The notes: a model not told the origin generated them from the sequence alone. DNA of 64,000 nucleotides from Gigaspora rosea (GCA_003550325.1 QKWP01002016.1:1-64000), one strand, 5' to 3'; shown: positions 35,177 through 47,155, counted from the first letter of the stretch. Program-made: numbers and translations.

Positions 35177-35754
35177 ATTATGACACGATTTTTAATTTAC
35201 GTGACAACCGATCACGAGAAAGTTATCCTATAGGCTATAATAAATATACTATTCGTACGTATGTAATTTATATTAATTTATTTATTAATTTTTACTTATT
35301 GTTGCCCATTATTATTTATAAAAAATAAATACTGCGTAGTAATAGAGCACTGTATAAAATATTCTAACAAACATGATTAAGGCCCGAATATTATTCATCG
35401 TCTATTTGACCTAATTCTTGAATAATAGGCTATATTTAATTGATTACTTTCATATACAGTAATACATCCCACATCGTACCCAGTTCTTTATATAGTACCC
35501 ACGAGCACTATTCAATTTAAAAAATGGCATTCTTGAATAAGACCCCAGGTGCTATATACAGTGCTAGATGGTATATACTTAAATCTCTAGTTTATATAGA
35601 TAAAATGAGCGATACGTGATTGTGCTCGCAAATTAACGAAATGACATTTATTTATCGCATTCTTTTATGAGATTTAATATTATTCATTTATTGTATATAG
35701 AAAACACTATTATAAAATACAACAAGATAACGCAGTATTAAATAATATAGATGA

Positions 35755-35854
35755 CTTGTGATCGGATTGGATGAATTTTATGTCATTCAATTCGTCTCGA
35801 TGAGACGAATCGTATGGTATAAAATTCATCCAATTCTGATCACTAGACCACAAG
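35755..35854. mobile_element. Hairpin MITE, member 3
   Basis: Copy of 21741-21849 carried by the segmental duplication, with part of its left arm deleted. Confidence 0.75.
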
Positions 35855-36562
35855 ATATATCACTTGGCCACAATACCCCCATCTCACTTATAAATTCAAG
35901 AACACCTAGCCTATCACAATTGGATACATATCATTTCTAAATTTAAACTTTATATTTGGTTATATCCTGGAAGCTTGAGTTAAAAAAAAGATATTGAGAT
36001 TGGGTTACTCTTTAATCAAACGGGTTTAAATAAGAAATACTGTCAAAATTTTTATTGATTAATTAACATATATAGTAAAATTAAATTCTCTTATCATTCA
36101 AGTTTATTTAGAATTTTATTGCAACTTATGTCGATTTAGAATCGATAAAAATTTGAAGTTGGCATGCAACACGAAAGAAATGAACGTGCAGCGTAATTAT
36201 AAATGTCACAGGCTTAAATTTCACTGCCTAATTTGAGTTATGCTTTTTGATTACTATATATTATAATGAATGTTTATTAAATTTAATGATAAAACAAATG
36301 TGTATCAGAATATTCAGATATTCACTAATATATTATTCACATATTCTTATTGCTATATGAAAATTGGTTTCAATAAAACTTTAATATGTATTGGTAAAAA
36401 AGAAAATATAGTCAAAAAATAAATTTATTTAAACCATATGATAAATCTTGTTTATACGCATATTATTCATATATTTTACAGTAAATTATAGAAAGTTACA
36501 ATAAAACTTTGTTTTTTTTTTGCAGCTTCAAATTTAAGGATAAGTTTATTTTATAATAGTAT

Positions 36563-37604
36563 TTAATTTTTAACAAGATTACTGATGCCCTCAGTAATAG
36601 GTTGAGGAGTGAAGCTAAGTTTATCGTTATGTAAATTTTTGATATCTAAATTGACAGTTAAAAAAGCACCAAAATCTTCCAAAAGTGTAGGAACTGGGGC
36701 AGTATTATTTTTATATCTTTGTCTTACGGTAAAATCATTGGAAACTTCCCATTTTGTGCCTAAAATAAAAAATATTGATTGTGTGAGAAGAACATAAGGA
36801 GTGACTAAGTTGAACATTCTGTTAAGATGGAAACTTACCAGTAATTTCCTCATACTTTTTAAGCAATTCATTCAGTGTTAAGGCTGAGCCAGCAACTCTG
36901 ACAGTACCATTACGGGCCTCAGGTAATTTAAGAGACTCAACAGTAAATTTGCCAATATCAGGCAAAGAAGTTGCGATTATCTTTGTGTTACCATCAGCGT
37001 AGAACGTGGCTTTTTTGTTTTTATGATCGAATCCTAATATACCAAGATAATCATAGAATAAACCAGTAATAATAATAGTGTATTCGATCCCACTTTTTTC
37101 CAATTCTTGAAAAAATTCAAGTTTAGGCTTGAGGAATGGATGGACTTCACCACTTCATTGAAACAAAAGAATTTTTTAAGACAAAAGTATTACCAAAGGA
37201 AAAAATTTAAATCAAAATTATGCGATAATAATAATTATAACGTACGTTATCTCTTTAATATCAGAACCAAATTCAGATGGAATGAATCTTTTTACACCAA
37301 CTACCTTTGCAGCATTTAAAAGAGCACGTTGAGAGGTTACAAGCTCAGTACCGTTTATAGCACTGACAATAACATCAGTTCCTTTAAGAGCTTTAACAAG
37401 ATCATTATTGTCATTATAGTCGACGTAAATAACTTCAGCACCTTTGGAAGCTAATAAATTGGCATTCTTATTTTCTGATTCGGGTTTCTTTCGAAGAATC
37501 TTAATTTTATAAGATCCATCACTCAAAAAAGCATTAGCTACATTGAAGCCTAAAAGACCGGTGGCACCGGCAATAGTTATAACTTTGTATGATGTATCGC
37601 TCAT
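36563..37604 (-). CDS. NmrA/isoflavone-reductase-like NAD(P)-binding protein, copy 2
   Basis: Exons 37246-37604, 36839-37152 and 36563-36759 keep the same splice sites and lengths as copy 1 and encode 289 aa without stops. It has the same GATGLLG turn and KRFIPSEFG motif. It has Ser at 114 after EFG, which fits the family better than copy 1's Val, so this copy is nearer the ancestral state there. Both copies keep an open frame and splice sites, so either both are in use or the duplication is recent. Promoter repeats and the TATA-like box are retained. Confidence 0.9.
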
Positions 37605-37680
37605 GATGAATTGTTGAATATTTTTATTTATTTTTGTTAACTGTTGTCGTTATCTGGCGGAGGTTCTTCATTAACTTCAT

Positions 37681-37688
37681 TATTTATA
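37681..37688 (-). promoter_or_regulatory. TATA-like box of NmrA copy 2
   Basis: TATAAATA on the minus strand about 77 bp upstream of the start codon, as in copy 1. Confidence 0.5.
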
Positions 37689-37769
37689 CTTTTTTTTTTT
37701 TATTAATAGATCCAGGAAAATTCAAGAGATAACAATTCGATTACAAAGCTATCAATCCATATTTGCATA

Positions 37770-37950
37770 TGAAAGACAACTGTATTAATCAGCTAAATAA
37801 ACTATATTAGTTATCCAGCTGAATAATTGTATATGAAAGACAACTGTATTAATCAGCTAAATAACTATATTAGTTATCCAGCTGAATCATTGTATATGAA
37901 AGACAACTGTATTAATCAGCTAAATAACTATTAGTTATCCAGCTGAATCA
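37770..37950. repeat. Three 62-bp tandem repeats upstream of NmrA copy 2
   Basis: Same repeats and dyads as 23781-23957. The three units here are more alike (GAAAGACAACTG in each) than in copy 1. Confidence 0.7.
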
Positions 37951-38186
37951 AAATATCGTTTATTTAGCCATGGCTATAGGTTGGTCATATCAATTATTAA
38001 GCTATAAAATATAGGTTGGACATATCGATTATTAAGCTATCTTCAGGTCTGTTTCCATTTATAAAAAATCAAATATATACTTTATTAATATCAGAATATT
38101 TTGAGATAAACGGTTTCCATATAAGGATAGGGTTGTAAAATTACCTTATTTTTGCGTAACATTGCATAATACGTAAGAATGTAATT

Positions 38187-38520
38187 GCATCCACTTATTT
38201 GCGCGGGTAATACAAGCTCCTGGAGAGGAAATAGCCAATCGAGAATGCAAATTTTGACTATTCCGGATCAGCCCGACGAAGAATTCGAACACGCGTAAAA
38301 GAAGAAAAAAGCGAAAATACGCAAAAACTAATGTTAAATCGATCTTGGTGCACTAATTAAAAATGACGGGAATGAAATTTTACTTATATCAAGCATCACT
38401 CTAACCCTATAGCCTCTAACGTTAAGGCCCTAACCCTAAATTTTTTCTCGCGCACTTAGTTTATTTACAAAATCGGATTCCCTTTTTTGGTTTGTGTTAC
38501 CCGCGCAAATAAGTAAAATG
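38187..38520. mobile_element. 334-bp TIR insertion specific to duplication copy 2
   Basis: ACTTATTTGCGCGGGTAA near the left end pairs with TTACCCGCGCAAATAAGT near the right end. Flanks GAATGTAATT and GAATGGAATT are a near-exact 10-bp duplication. Copy 1 reads GAATGTAATTTTCG with no insert, so insertion followed the duplication. An 8-10 bp duplication fits hAT or Mutator-like elements. CTAACCCTA words lie inside. Confidence 0.85.
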
Positions 38521-38761
38521 GAATGGAATTTTCGTAACAAATCCTAGGTAAGGATTGCCACTTAAAAATTATTCCATAGTTTGGGCCGAATTATGCTAGT
38601 TTAGAGGTTGTACCCGAAATAAATTTCAAATTCCGGATAACCCGGCCATTTAGCAGATTATTACCGGGTCACAAACCGGATTGTTTTAAAAAATCAGGGT
38701 TACCCGGGTGACCCGGTTGACCCGGTTTGCTAATGCTAATCCCTATGTAACACATGAGACG

Positions 38762-39299
38762 TTGGGGTATTCGATCAACAATGTTTGACAAAACTATACT
38801 GTATGTGGTATTATATGAAAGAATTTAATGAACAGGATAGTGATCAAGATAGTGAGTGGCTGGGATTATTTATCACTTTTTATATATAATTTAATAGTAA
38901 GGAATGACTTGTATGTTTTTAGATGTCTAGAGCGAATAGCTTTACTTTTCAATTATTTTAACATAAATCGATACTTAAACACCTTTTATAACAAAGTTAC
39001 GTTAAAAAATTTGTAAAAGTGTTTAGGAATAGATTTATATTAAAATCATCGAAAAAAGTAAAGCGATTCACTCTAAACATCTAAAAGCACGCAAGTCAAT
39101 TTCTTACTATTGAAAGTGATAAATAATTCGATCGCTATCTCGAAAAAAATCGTTACTAGTTAATTTTCATATGGTACCATATATAGGTTTGATGATTTAC
39201 ATAAGGTATTTTCAAATATACTTTTTTTTAACCCGAGTTCTGCTTTTGTTGGTTATAAAAGTATATTTGAAAATACTTATAGTTGACAGAATACCCCAA
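38762..39299. mobile_element. 538-bp element with large internal hairpin
   Basis: TTGGGGTATTCGATCAAC and GTTGACAGAATACCCCAA form the ends, flanked by TGAGACG on both sides (38755-38761, 39300-39306). Inside, about 38838-38945 pairs with 39055-39147 (words TTATTTATCACTTT, AATAGTAAG, GACTTG, TTTTAGATGT, GCTTTACTTTT in both arms). Confidence 0.75.
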
Positions 39300-39836
39300 T
39301 GAGACGTATTGTGTGATGCACTATTTTTAGTGTGAAGTTATCAGATCTGTTTCACTAAAATAATCGTAATGGTTTAATTATGGTTTAGTAAGGTGTGACT
39401 TAACTTTACGCTCTGCTCGGTTTATGGCTTAGCTTTGTTTATATAATAAAGATGTGAATATATTAGTACAAAAGGGTATGTAATTTTTTTTTTAAGGTAC
39501 TGTAAATCGATCTCTAATTTTAATACGTATAAAATTTTATCAGGATATATAATTTTCATTTCGAACCACTTATTTTAAAAGTATTATATAAACCTGCCTT
39601 TTTATATATAATGGTTCTTACACATAATATCAACTATAGAGCACGTTCTACCCTTAATGTGTAATATTATATGCCCAGTCTAATTTATTAGAAAGATCCA
39701 AATACATATTTATATAAACAAACATGAAAAGAAAAATCTATACTAGAATCGCATAAAATATAAAACATAAAAAAAATAAATATGCACTAAAGAGCAAGGT
39801 ATTTACTAATTCTAAATTCAAAAGTGAAAATTGTAA

Positions 39837-42036
39837 TTAAATACTAATAATATTATTATTTCTTTTAAGAAATAAAATCTGTGAAACAGACTTTGGGTCA
39901 AGACTTGTCCGTTTGGGGGTTACTTGGTTACCCGCGTCTGAGAATAAGCGTTCGCTTGGCACTGAAGTGGCCGGAATTTTTTTGCCATTTTGCTTAAATT
40001 TGGAAATTTTTTTTCTCGTTCTTTCCACCATAATAAAGGCTGAGTTGATTGTGATGCAACAGGCACTTTACTAACATCTTAATATTTGTCTAGTTCACTA
40101 ATAGATGTATTATTATCATTATCACTGTCATTATCAAAGATCGATGCAAAGTAATTGGTAGATGCGATTTGTATAGGTTGTTCACTAGCAATATTATTAA
40201 ATTCCTCATGGCATACTTTAATTGCTTCTTTTTTTATATGGTCAGGCCAAGGACGCATCTTTTTGAGTCGTGGATCTAGTAAGGTTGCTAGAAGGCCAGT
40301 GTATTTTTGATCTCCCCAATAGTTCCAAAGTGAATTATAAATTGCTTGCTTAACTTGAGCAATTGTTAATTGAACATCAAAGGTATTTTGATAGTAATCT
40401 TTTTCTTCATTTTCACTATCACTATCACTATCTATTGATTCTAAATAATAGTAATCTTAAATATTAATATTTTAAATTACTTAAAACAAATTAATAGCAT
40501 TAAGACAAAAATAATAAATTTACCACATTCTTCATTAAGGTTATTTTCGACTAATGGCTGATTTGGGTCTATTGCGAACTGAAATTTTAAGAGTTCAGTA
40601 ATAGGATATACAACTGATAGTGTAGGGTACTTTTCAGCACTGAATGTTTCAGTTGCTTGATCGAATGGCTCAAAGATCTTAACCAATTCTTCAATTAGTG
40701 CCCATTCATTTTCATTAGGTAAATAGCGACTAAGTTTTTTTCCATCTTTTTTGTCATCCAAATTTCGGGAAATATTTAAATTAGCCTCTAACCAAATAAT
40801 TGCATCTTTTAATTTTAATAGTCTTTTCCAAGACTGATATTTAGAATTCCACCTTGTTGGACAATCTTTAATTGGACGAAGAGGTTTAGTAATAATATTT
40901 TCACTTAATTGCTCCTCAAATTCTATACTATCACCATCATCAATTTTACCTGCCTCTTCTTCTTCAAAATAAACCTCAGTATCAATTGAACTGGATAAAG
41001 ACAAACAATCCCGTTCCATGACCATCATTTGGGCTTTTTCTAACCTTTCTTGTTGTTTTGATGAGCTAAAAAAATTAACTAATTTTTTTATTTTTTTGGT
41101 TTGTGGATGAATTTTTTGCAGAGCAAAATTCACTGTCAATTGCAAAGTGTGCGCAGCACATGGAAGTCTTACAACATTCCATAATTGCATAGCCTTAATC
41201 ATGTTAGTACCATTATCAGTAACAGCACATACAATCTTACCTTCAAGATTAAATTCAGTGCATTTATTTAGAAGAAATTGATGAATAGACTCAGCAGTAT
41301 GGGGGTATGGTAATTTTTTGCAACACAATAACACACTATAGAGTGACCAATTAGGAGTTACCCAGTGACAAGTAACTCCAATATAACCCTGATTATTGCG
41401 TGAAGTCCATAAATCTGCTGTTATTGCAGCAGTTTCGCACGAAGATGCAATTTCTTGTCGAAGAAGATCTACATTTCTCAAATAATATAACATTATTTCA
41501 TTTTTTATTAATTTATTAGAAGGAGGGCAAAATTTGGGATCAATTATTTCCATCATGCGACGAAATCCTCTTTTTCTTGGTGCTGATAAAGGTTGATTGT
41601 CAAGAAGAATCCATTCGATAACTCCTTTAATAATTTCTTTTCTTCTATTACCTTTGTGTGAGGTGTTAGATTTAATCATTTCAGGTAATGTAGTTTGTTG
41701 TTTTTTTTGTATTTCGATCTTTAGTTTTTTGCTATCCACGATATTATGTGATGATCGTAAGTGAGCGATCATATTTGATGTTGAATTATCATGAAAATAT
41801 TCTGTATTACATTTTTTTTCTATTCCATTTTTTTTAATCATGACTTGACATACATCTTTAGCTCCAATTACTTTAAAATGCTTCCATACGAAACTTGATT
41901 TATTTCTGCCTCTCTTTTTTTTAGTACTGGTCGATGTGCTTGCAGAAGAACTTATATTATTACTATCATCATCGCTAGTACTTTCATATATATATGTATT
42001 TTCTTGAAAGCTTGCACTAGATTCTTGGGAATCCAT
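39837..42036 (-). pseudogene. hAT transposase with BED zinc finger, frameshifted
   Basis: Exon 1 is 40524-42036 (start ATG at 42036) and exon 2 is 39837-40455, with a 68-bp GT-AG intron. The N-terminal BED finger is visible (VWKHFK, CQVMI, C-x-YFHDNSTSNMIAHLRSSH, about residues 50-100). The RNase H-like core has the first Asp in ITADLWTS, the second in AVTDNGTNM, a Cys/His segment CAAHTLQL and CPTRWNS. The C-terminal dimerisation region [17 protein letters not shown] is present. Exon 2 has a TAA at 40079-40081 and a frame change near 39975-40010, just before PATSV. The element is therefore dead, though recently so, since exon 1 (504 codons) is clean. Confidence 0.9.
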
Positions 42037-42360
42037 TTTTAGTTGAATACAAGGTTAAATTATATGATGAAAGTAATATAAGAGTTATGTAATTTTAAAA
42101 TTATGATTTTGTAATCGAATTGCTCAATTAACAATATGTCAAGTACGAGTTTTAAGAGAATATAGGCTTTATTGAAAGATAAGTATTAGAGGCGTCCAAA
42201 ATATACCTCTACCAAGTTTTTTTACATGTCTTTTTATACAAATTTCAGTTACTAATACTCTAACTCTCTTTTTTCTAGTTTTTTACTCCTCTGCAATTAT
42301 GAAACAATTTATCATTGAACTATTTATCATTAAATTTGATATACCCTTAGAAAAGAAACA

Positions 42361-42497
42361 ACGTTATGCATAACGATCTTATGCGAAACGATTTTATGCA
42401 TAAAGATCTTATGCGAAACGATTTTATGCATACCGATCATATGCGTAATGATTTTATGCATAACGATTTTATGCATAACGATTTTAGCATGACGACG
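42361..42497. repeat. Tandem array of about 14-bp unit TTATGCATAACGAT
   Basis: About nine variable copies of TTATGCATAACGATT or TTATGCGAAACGATT run in succession between the transposase start and the hAT right end. The core ATGCAT is self-complementary. It could be a transposase-binding sub-terminal repeat. Confidence 0.75.
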
Positions 42498-42969
42498 AAA
42501 CGCGAGCGGGCATATAGTAGCATAACGATACTAAAATAAATAAAGCAATTAGTGATTAAAATTAAAAAAAAATATATGGGCCAGGATCCTTTGTAGGGTG
42601 TCGTGACGCATAATGTTATATTGAGGTTGAATTTACTACCTATTTTACAATACAACTTTAACGGGTTACATATCTTTTTAATTCAATATTGCTTTTAGTT
42701 ATTTAACTAAACTTATGTTTATTTATCTGTTTAAAAAGTAATATCTATAAATGAAAAATACATGTATATATTAATTAAACAGGCCGATATAAAATTATAT
42801 GAAGCTTTCATATGACATTACGTAATACACTACGTAATACGTGTCTAGTTTAATGTGCATAATAACATGTTTACCGATATACGGGTTACCCGGGTAACGA
42901 TAGCTATAATCCGATTAAGGGGTGCCTAACGGGTTACCCGGGTGAATCTTATACGGGTACAAGCTCTAA

Positions 42970-43645
42970 TCTTAACTTGATTGACTTTAATTAAATATCA
43001 AAAAATCAGGTAATCTCATGATAGATATGGCTAAGCATCCCGATTCTGTATAAGATCTACACTGATATAAACAATTGAAATGTGCAATATTTTTAAAGCA
43101 ATAAAAGCTTACATTAGATGACCAAATTAAGGAACTTTGTTAGTGTCGAAGGTGATTTCATAGATAAAATTTTGTTATCTATGATTTTGTCTATTATCAA
43201 GTAAAAATATTCACAAGATTAGTATAACATAAAATTTTTATCAGTATATTATTAATATATAAAGCAATATAGGCAATATAAATTTCTATTTTGTAAACTG
43301 GTTTAAAAACTTTAGCAAGAATTTTTTTAATTCGAACACAAAAATTAGTTTTATGGATAAAATTTGCATTATCTTTTCTTAATTGCACGTTACGATCCTA
43401 ATATTTCTGGATACCTTTGGATACCTGAATTTCCAAATTTGGCAATATTTCACAACAGTTTTGTATTTCTGATATTACTGTCATTGATTTGTCCCGGGTA
43501 CGTTTCAATTTATTTGTGCTAATATATTCTCTTTACAAGGGCAGTCCACCAAAAGCAAGCTTCAAGATTCGATCTGACGATTTTTATCTGAATTTGGATC
43601 TGATCAGCGAAACACTTATAGCAAAATTCAATATTTTTTTGTTAG
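42970..43645. other. AT-rich DNA, no gene
   Basis: No supported feature. A 63-codon minus frame (43197-43388) has no domain. Confidence 0.4.
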
Positions 43646-43649
43646 TAAC

Positions 43650-44330
43650 TACAATTTACGTTCTCTGATTGAAATGGATTTAATGCTTTATTAATAAAAA
43701 ATATAAATTTTGACAATCTTCTGCATTGTAAGAAAGTTAAAATTCACCACGTAAAACAACGCTAAATTGAGATACTTTACTTGAAATATAAATGCTTCAT
43801 TATTTATCCTTATTACAACTGTCAAACAGATGAACTTTCAATCATGACTTCTTAATTCAAGAATCAATACGACTTAATTGGTATATTTGGCTTATAATCA
43901 ATTTGAAATCCTCAATCAAATTTAGACCCATAATTTACATATCGAATTACAACATGATAAGAATTTTTTACATATCAAAGAACATAAAAACATATTTTCT
44001 AGGTAAAGGTCCACAATAAATTGGTAAAAAAAATTGTAATTTTGTTAGCATTATGCTATTGAAAGCTTATTTGTGATAATGATTTAATTTCACGTTCAAA
44101 ATATTCAAAATGTGATAGGGAGCTTCGTATTTTTACGCATTATGAATGAACGGTTGTATTCATTTCATGATGATAGATGAATAAGATCGATTTACTATTT
44201 ATATGCATAATATTCTGATCAAGGTCCTGTAAAAAAACATCTGAACTTTAGTGTATACAAAATTTTGAATTTTCTGAGTTATCACGTTTTCTGAAAATTG
44301 ATCCTAAAACTTGTTTATTTATTACTTGAT
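43650..44330 (-). repeat. Flank module of satellite array C (inverted)
   Basis: Reverse-complement match to 29601-29712 (words AAGTAAAGTATCTCAATTT and TTTTACGTGGTGAAT) and then to 27300-27905. It shows the module without the hAT insertion found in copy B. Confidence 0.8.
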
Positions 44331-45555
44331 TGTTTTTTATCGCACAGAAATTTTTTGTTTCATAATTATTAACAAACTCAGTAACTTAGAAGTGGGTTCG
44401 TTTTTCTTTACTATGATCTTACGGCTCTAATATTTTAAGATAAGTACTTTTTATATTTACTTTTCCATTTGCATTATTACAATTCATTAATTCTTACGAT
44501 TTTACTTTTCCATTTGCATTATTACAATTCATCAATTCTTACGATTTACTTTTCATATATAAGATTATTATTGCTTGCACATAAATTTTGTTTAGTAAAT
44601 ATTAATGAACACGGTTACTTCGTAAAGGTGTAGGTTCGTTTTTATATACTATGAGCTTGTGATCCAATATATCTAAGTATTATTATAGCAATTTTCTAAT
44701 AATCTACTTATTATTTTACTTTTCATACATTAAATTCCTATTAGCGGCTGTTTATCGAACATAAATTTATTTAATAAATATTAACGAACTCTGTAAATTC
44801 GGAGGAGGTTCGTTTTTATTTACTATGAACTTGCTGCCCAATATATCTAAGATAAATATTATTGCATTTTATTGTTCTTTTGCATTATTATAATCTACCA
44901 ATCCTTTATTCACTGTTTTACTTTTCATATATTAGATTTCTTTGTCCATCAAACTTTAATAAAGATTAATGTACTTGGTAACTTTGAAAAAATATGTGTT
45001 CGTTCTTATTTACTATGATCTTGCGGTCCTAATATATTTAAGATAAGAATTTTTATATTTTACTAGTTCTTCCATATAATAATTCTCTAATGCAGTACTC
45101 ATCATGGTTTTACTTTTATATATTAGATTTCTATTACATAGTTGCTCATCGCATTTAATGAATATTAACGAATTCGGTAACTTTGGAGAAGTGTGGGCTC
45201 GTTTTTATTTTCAATAATCTTGCGGTCCTATATATCTAAGATAAATATTAATCTATTTTATCGTTCTTTTGCATTATTACAACTCTCTAACACTTTACTC
45301 ATGTTTTACTTTTCATATATTAGATTTCTATTACACGGTTGTTCATCAAATATCAGAGTGAGGACGACTAAGAGGAGAATGAGGAAGTAGAGGAGAAAAG
45401 TGAAAGTGAAGAGGAAATAGAAATAAACTTGTTTAGTAAATATTAATGACTCTGTAACTTCAGAGAAATGTGGATCATTTTTAGTTACTATGATCTTGCG
45501 GCCCTAATATTTATAAGGTAAGCATTCTTATATTACGATTATCTATAAACTATCC
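44330..45555 (-). repeat. Satellite array C, first part, inverted
   Basis: Complement of the array A/B monomer: GTAACTT-GGAGAAGTG-GGTTCGTTTTTATTTACTATGATCTTGCGG landmarks at about 44384, 44612, 44798, 44975, 45180 and 45455. Copies are more diverged than in array B. Confidence 0.85.
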
Positions 45556-45699
45556 ACAATTGTTTTCTTATATTAGATCTTTTACCTATGAAAACTCAAT
45601 ACACACGAAATGCATGTATAAATACGAAATTGTATACGAGTAAGCATGGGTTTCATAATCACTGCACGGAAACTGAACGGAAACTGATCATCCAAAAAT

Positions 45700-46390
45700 T
45701 TACTACACGTTATCATACGAAAAATTGAAATTCGTGCACTATCGTGCATAGTATTATATCCATATATTGACGTATATTAATCTTAATGATCACATAATTT
45801 CTGTGCACTAATGTGCACAATCGTTAAGATTCTTAATGATCATAATTTTCATGCACTGACGTGCACAATCATTAAGGTTCTTAACAATCATAATTTCATG
45901 CACTGTCATGCACAATTGTTAAAATTCTTAACGTTCATAATCATAATTTTCGTACTCTGACGTGCACAATCGTTAAGATTCTTAACAACTAAAATTTTAG
46001 TGCACTGACATCACGATCAATTTTAACGATCATTTCTGTACATGATATCATGATCATCACAATCGTTAAGACACCTTAACGATCTTAAATTCAGTGCATT
46101 AATATCATGATCATCACAATCGTTAACGATCATGATTTTTGTGCATAATATCACAATTGTCACAATTGTTAAGATCCTTAATTTCATGTACTAACGTGAT
46201 GATCATTAAGATCCTTAACGATCATAATTCTGTGCATTAATGTGATGATCATTAAGATTCTTAATGATTATAAATTCCATGCATTGATGCACACAAAAAC
46301 ATTCATTTTGTTGTTTTTTTTTGTTTTTTTGCACTTATCAATAATAATTTCCGTGCATTGACGCGCACAAATTATATTTGATTTGTAAGC
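45700..46390. repeat. Tandem repeat with GTGCAC and TTAAGATTCTTAA dyads
   Basis: About eleven variable copies of a 45-60 bp unit such as GTGCACAATCGTTAAGATTC followed by TTAACGATCATAATTT. Each unit is rich in self-complementary words (GTGCAC, GATCATGATC, CGTTAAG/CTTAACG). It sits inside satellite array C and is unrelated to the satellite monomer. Confidence 0.75.
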
Positions 46391-47155
46391 AAATAAATAT
46401 TTGCTTTTTTTTTTTGTTTATTCTTGTAATTTTTATTATTGTCTTTTATTTTTTTATAATTTTTTTTTTTACAACTCATTAATTTTTATATAATTTTTTT
46501 TTGGTTATTGTCATTGTTTTTAAACCATCCTTTAGATTTATTGCTTTAGAAGTTGCTCTTTTGGAATCACTATCATTTTGGTGTATGTTTTGTCATCATT
46601 TTTGGTAGTATCGCAGCTTTATTTTTTTTTACTGTTATTTTTTCTTTTATTTTTTAATAATTTCTGTATATTATTGTATTTTAGTATCTCCTTGAGTTAC
46701 TGCCATTGGATTTGCCACAAACAGAGTTGTCCCTATTGGATTTATTTCTAAAGTAGTCATTTCGAATTTATTTTTAAACCTTTCATTTTGGTACTATTAC
46801 TTTGTTTATTATTAGTTGCTGGGTTATTTTTAAAGTTGGTAGTTTTAGTAATTGGAAGTATTTTCTTATTCAGCATGTAAATATATTTGTATTGTAAAAT
46901 TTAATTAATAAAATAATTAAAGTAGTTAATAAAATGCAAAATTTAGTTAATAAAACTTATAAAATTTAGTTAATAAAATTATAAAATTTAGTTAATAAAA
47001 TAATGCATATACGATATATTATCTGTTATTATGTATATATCAGATATATATGTTACCTGCACGTAAATATGCACAAGATAATGCACAAGAAAACATATAA
47101 AATTGCACGTTAGTACGTGCACTATTGCACAGAATCTGTGCCTTATTATGTGCTA
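46390..47155. other. T-rich DNA within array C
   Basis: Long T runs and ATAAAATTTAGTTAATAAAA repeats (46890-47000). No gene. The region 45560-47930 as a whole interrupts the satellite array. The ends show only weak inverted similarity, so its nature is open. Confidence 0.4.

Larger units (their letters stand above)
33894..35230. mobile_element. 1.3-kb composite TIR element flanked by TA
   Basis: The ends TAGGATAACTTTCTCGTGAT and ATCACGAGAAAGTTATCCTA are exact 20-bp TIRs bordered by TA (33892-33893, 35231-35232). Inside lie a GC-rich palindrome (34628-34874) and a hAT MITE (34994-35176). No transposase is present. The right end falls 4 bp before the left boundary of segmental duplication copy 2. 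Confidence 0.8.
35234..38601. repeat. Segmental duplication, copy 2 (contains NmrA gene)
   Basis: Matches 21224-24250 in the same orientation. It differs by scattered substitutions, small indels (for example about a 13-bp loss in the MITE at 35755) and a 334-bp insertion at 38187-38520. The match ends at GCTAGTTTA (38601), where hAT terminal sequence begins. Confidence 0.95.
38602..42968. mobile_element. 4.4-kb hAT element with broken transposase
   Basis: The ends TAGAGGTTGTACCCG and CGGGTACAAGCTCTA pair at 14 of 15 positions. Sub-terminal GGGTTACCCGGGTGACCCGG-type words cluster at 38640-38735 and 42880-42955, as hAT elements often have. The transposase gene lies on the minus strand between. 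The 8 bases outside each end do not match, so one end may have been rearranged after insertion. A separate element (38762-39299) is nested inside. Confidence 0.75.

Noticed and set aside
38602-42968. Target-site duplication for the large hAT element
   Set aside because: The eight bases outside the two matching ends differ, so no duplication is claimed; rearrangement at one end is likely.
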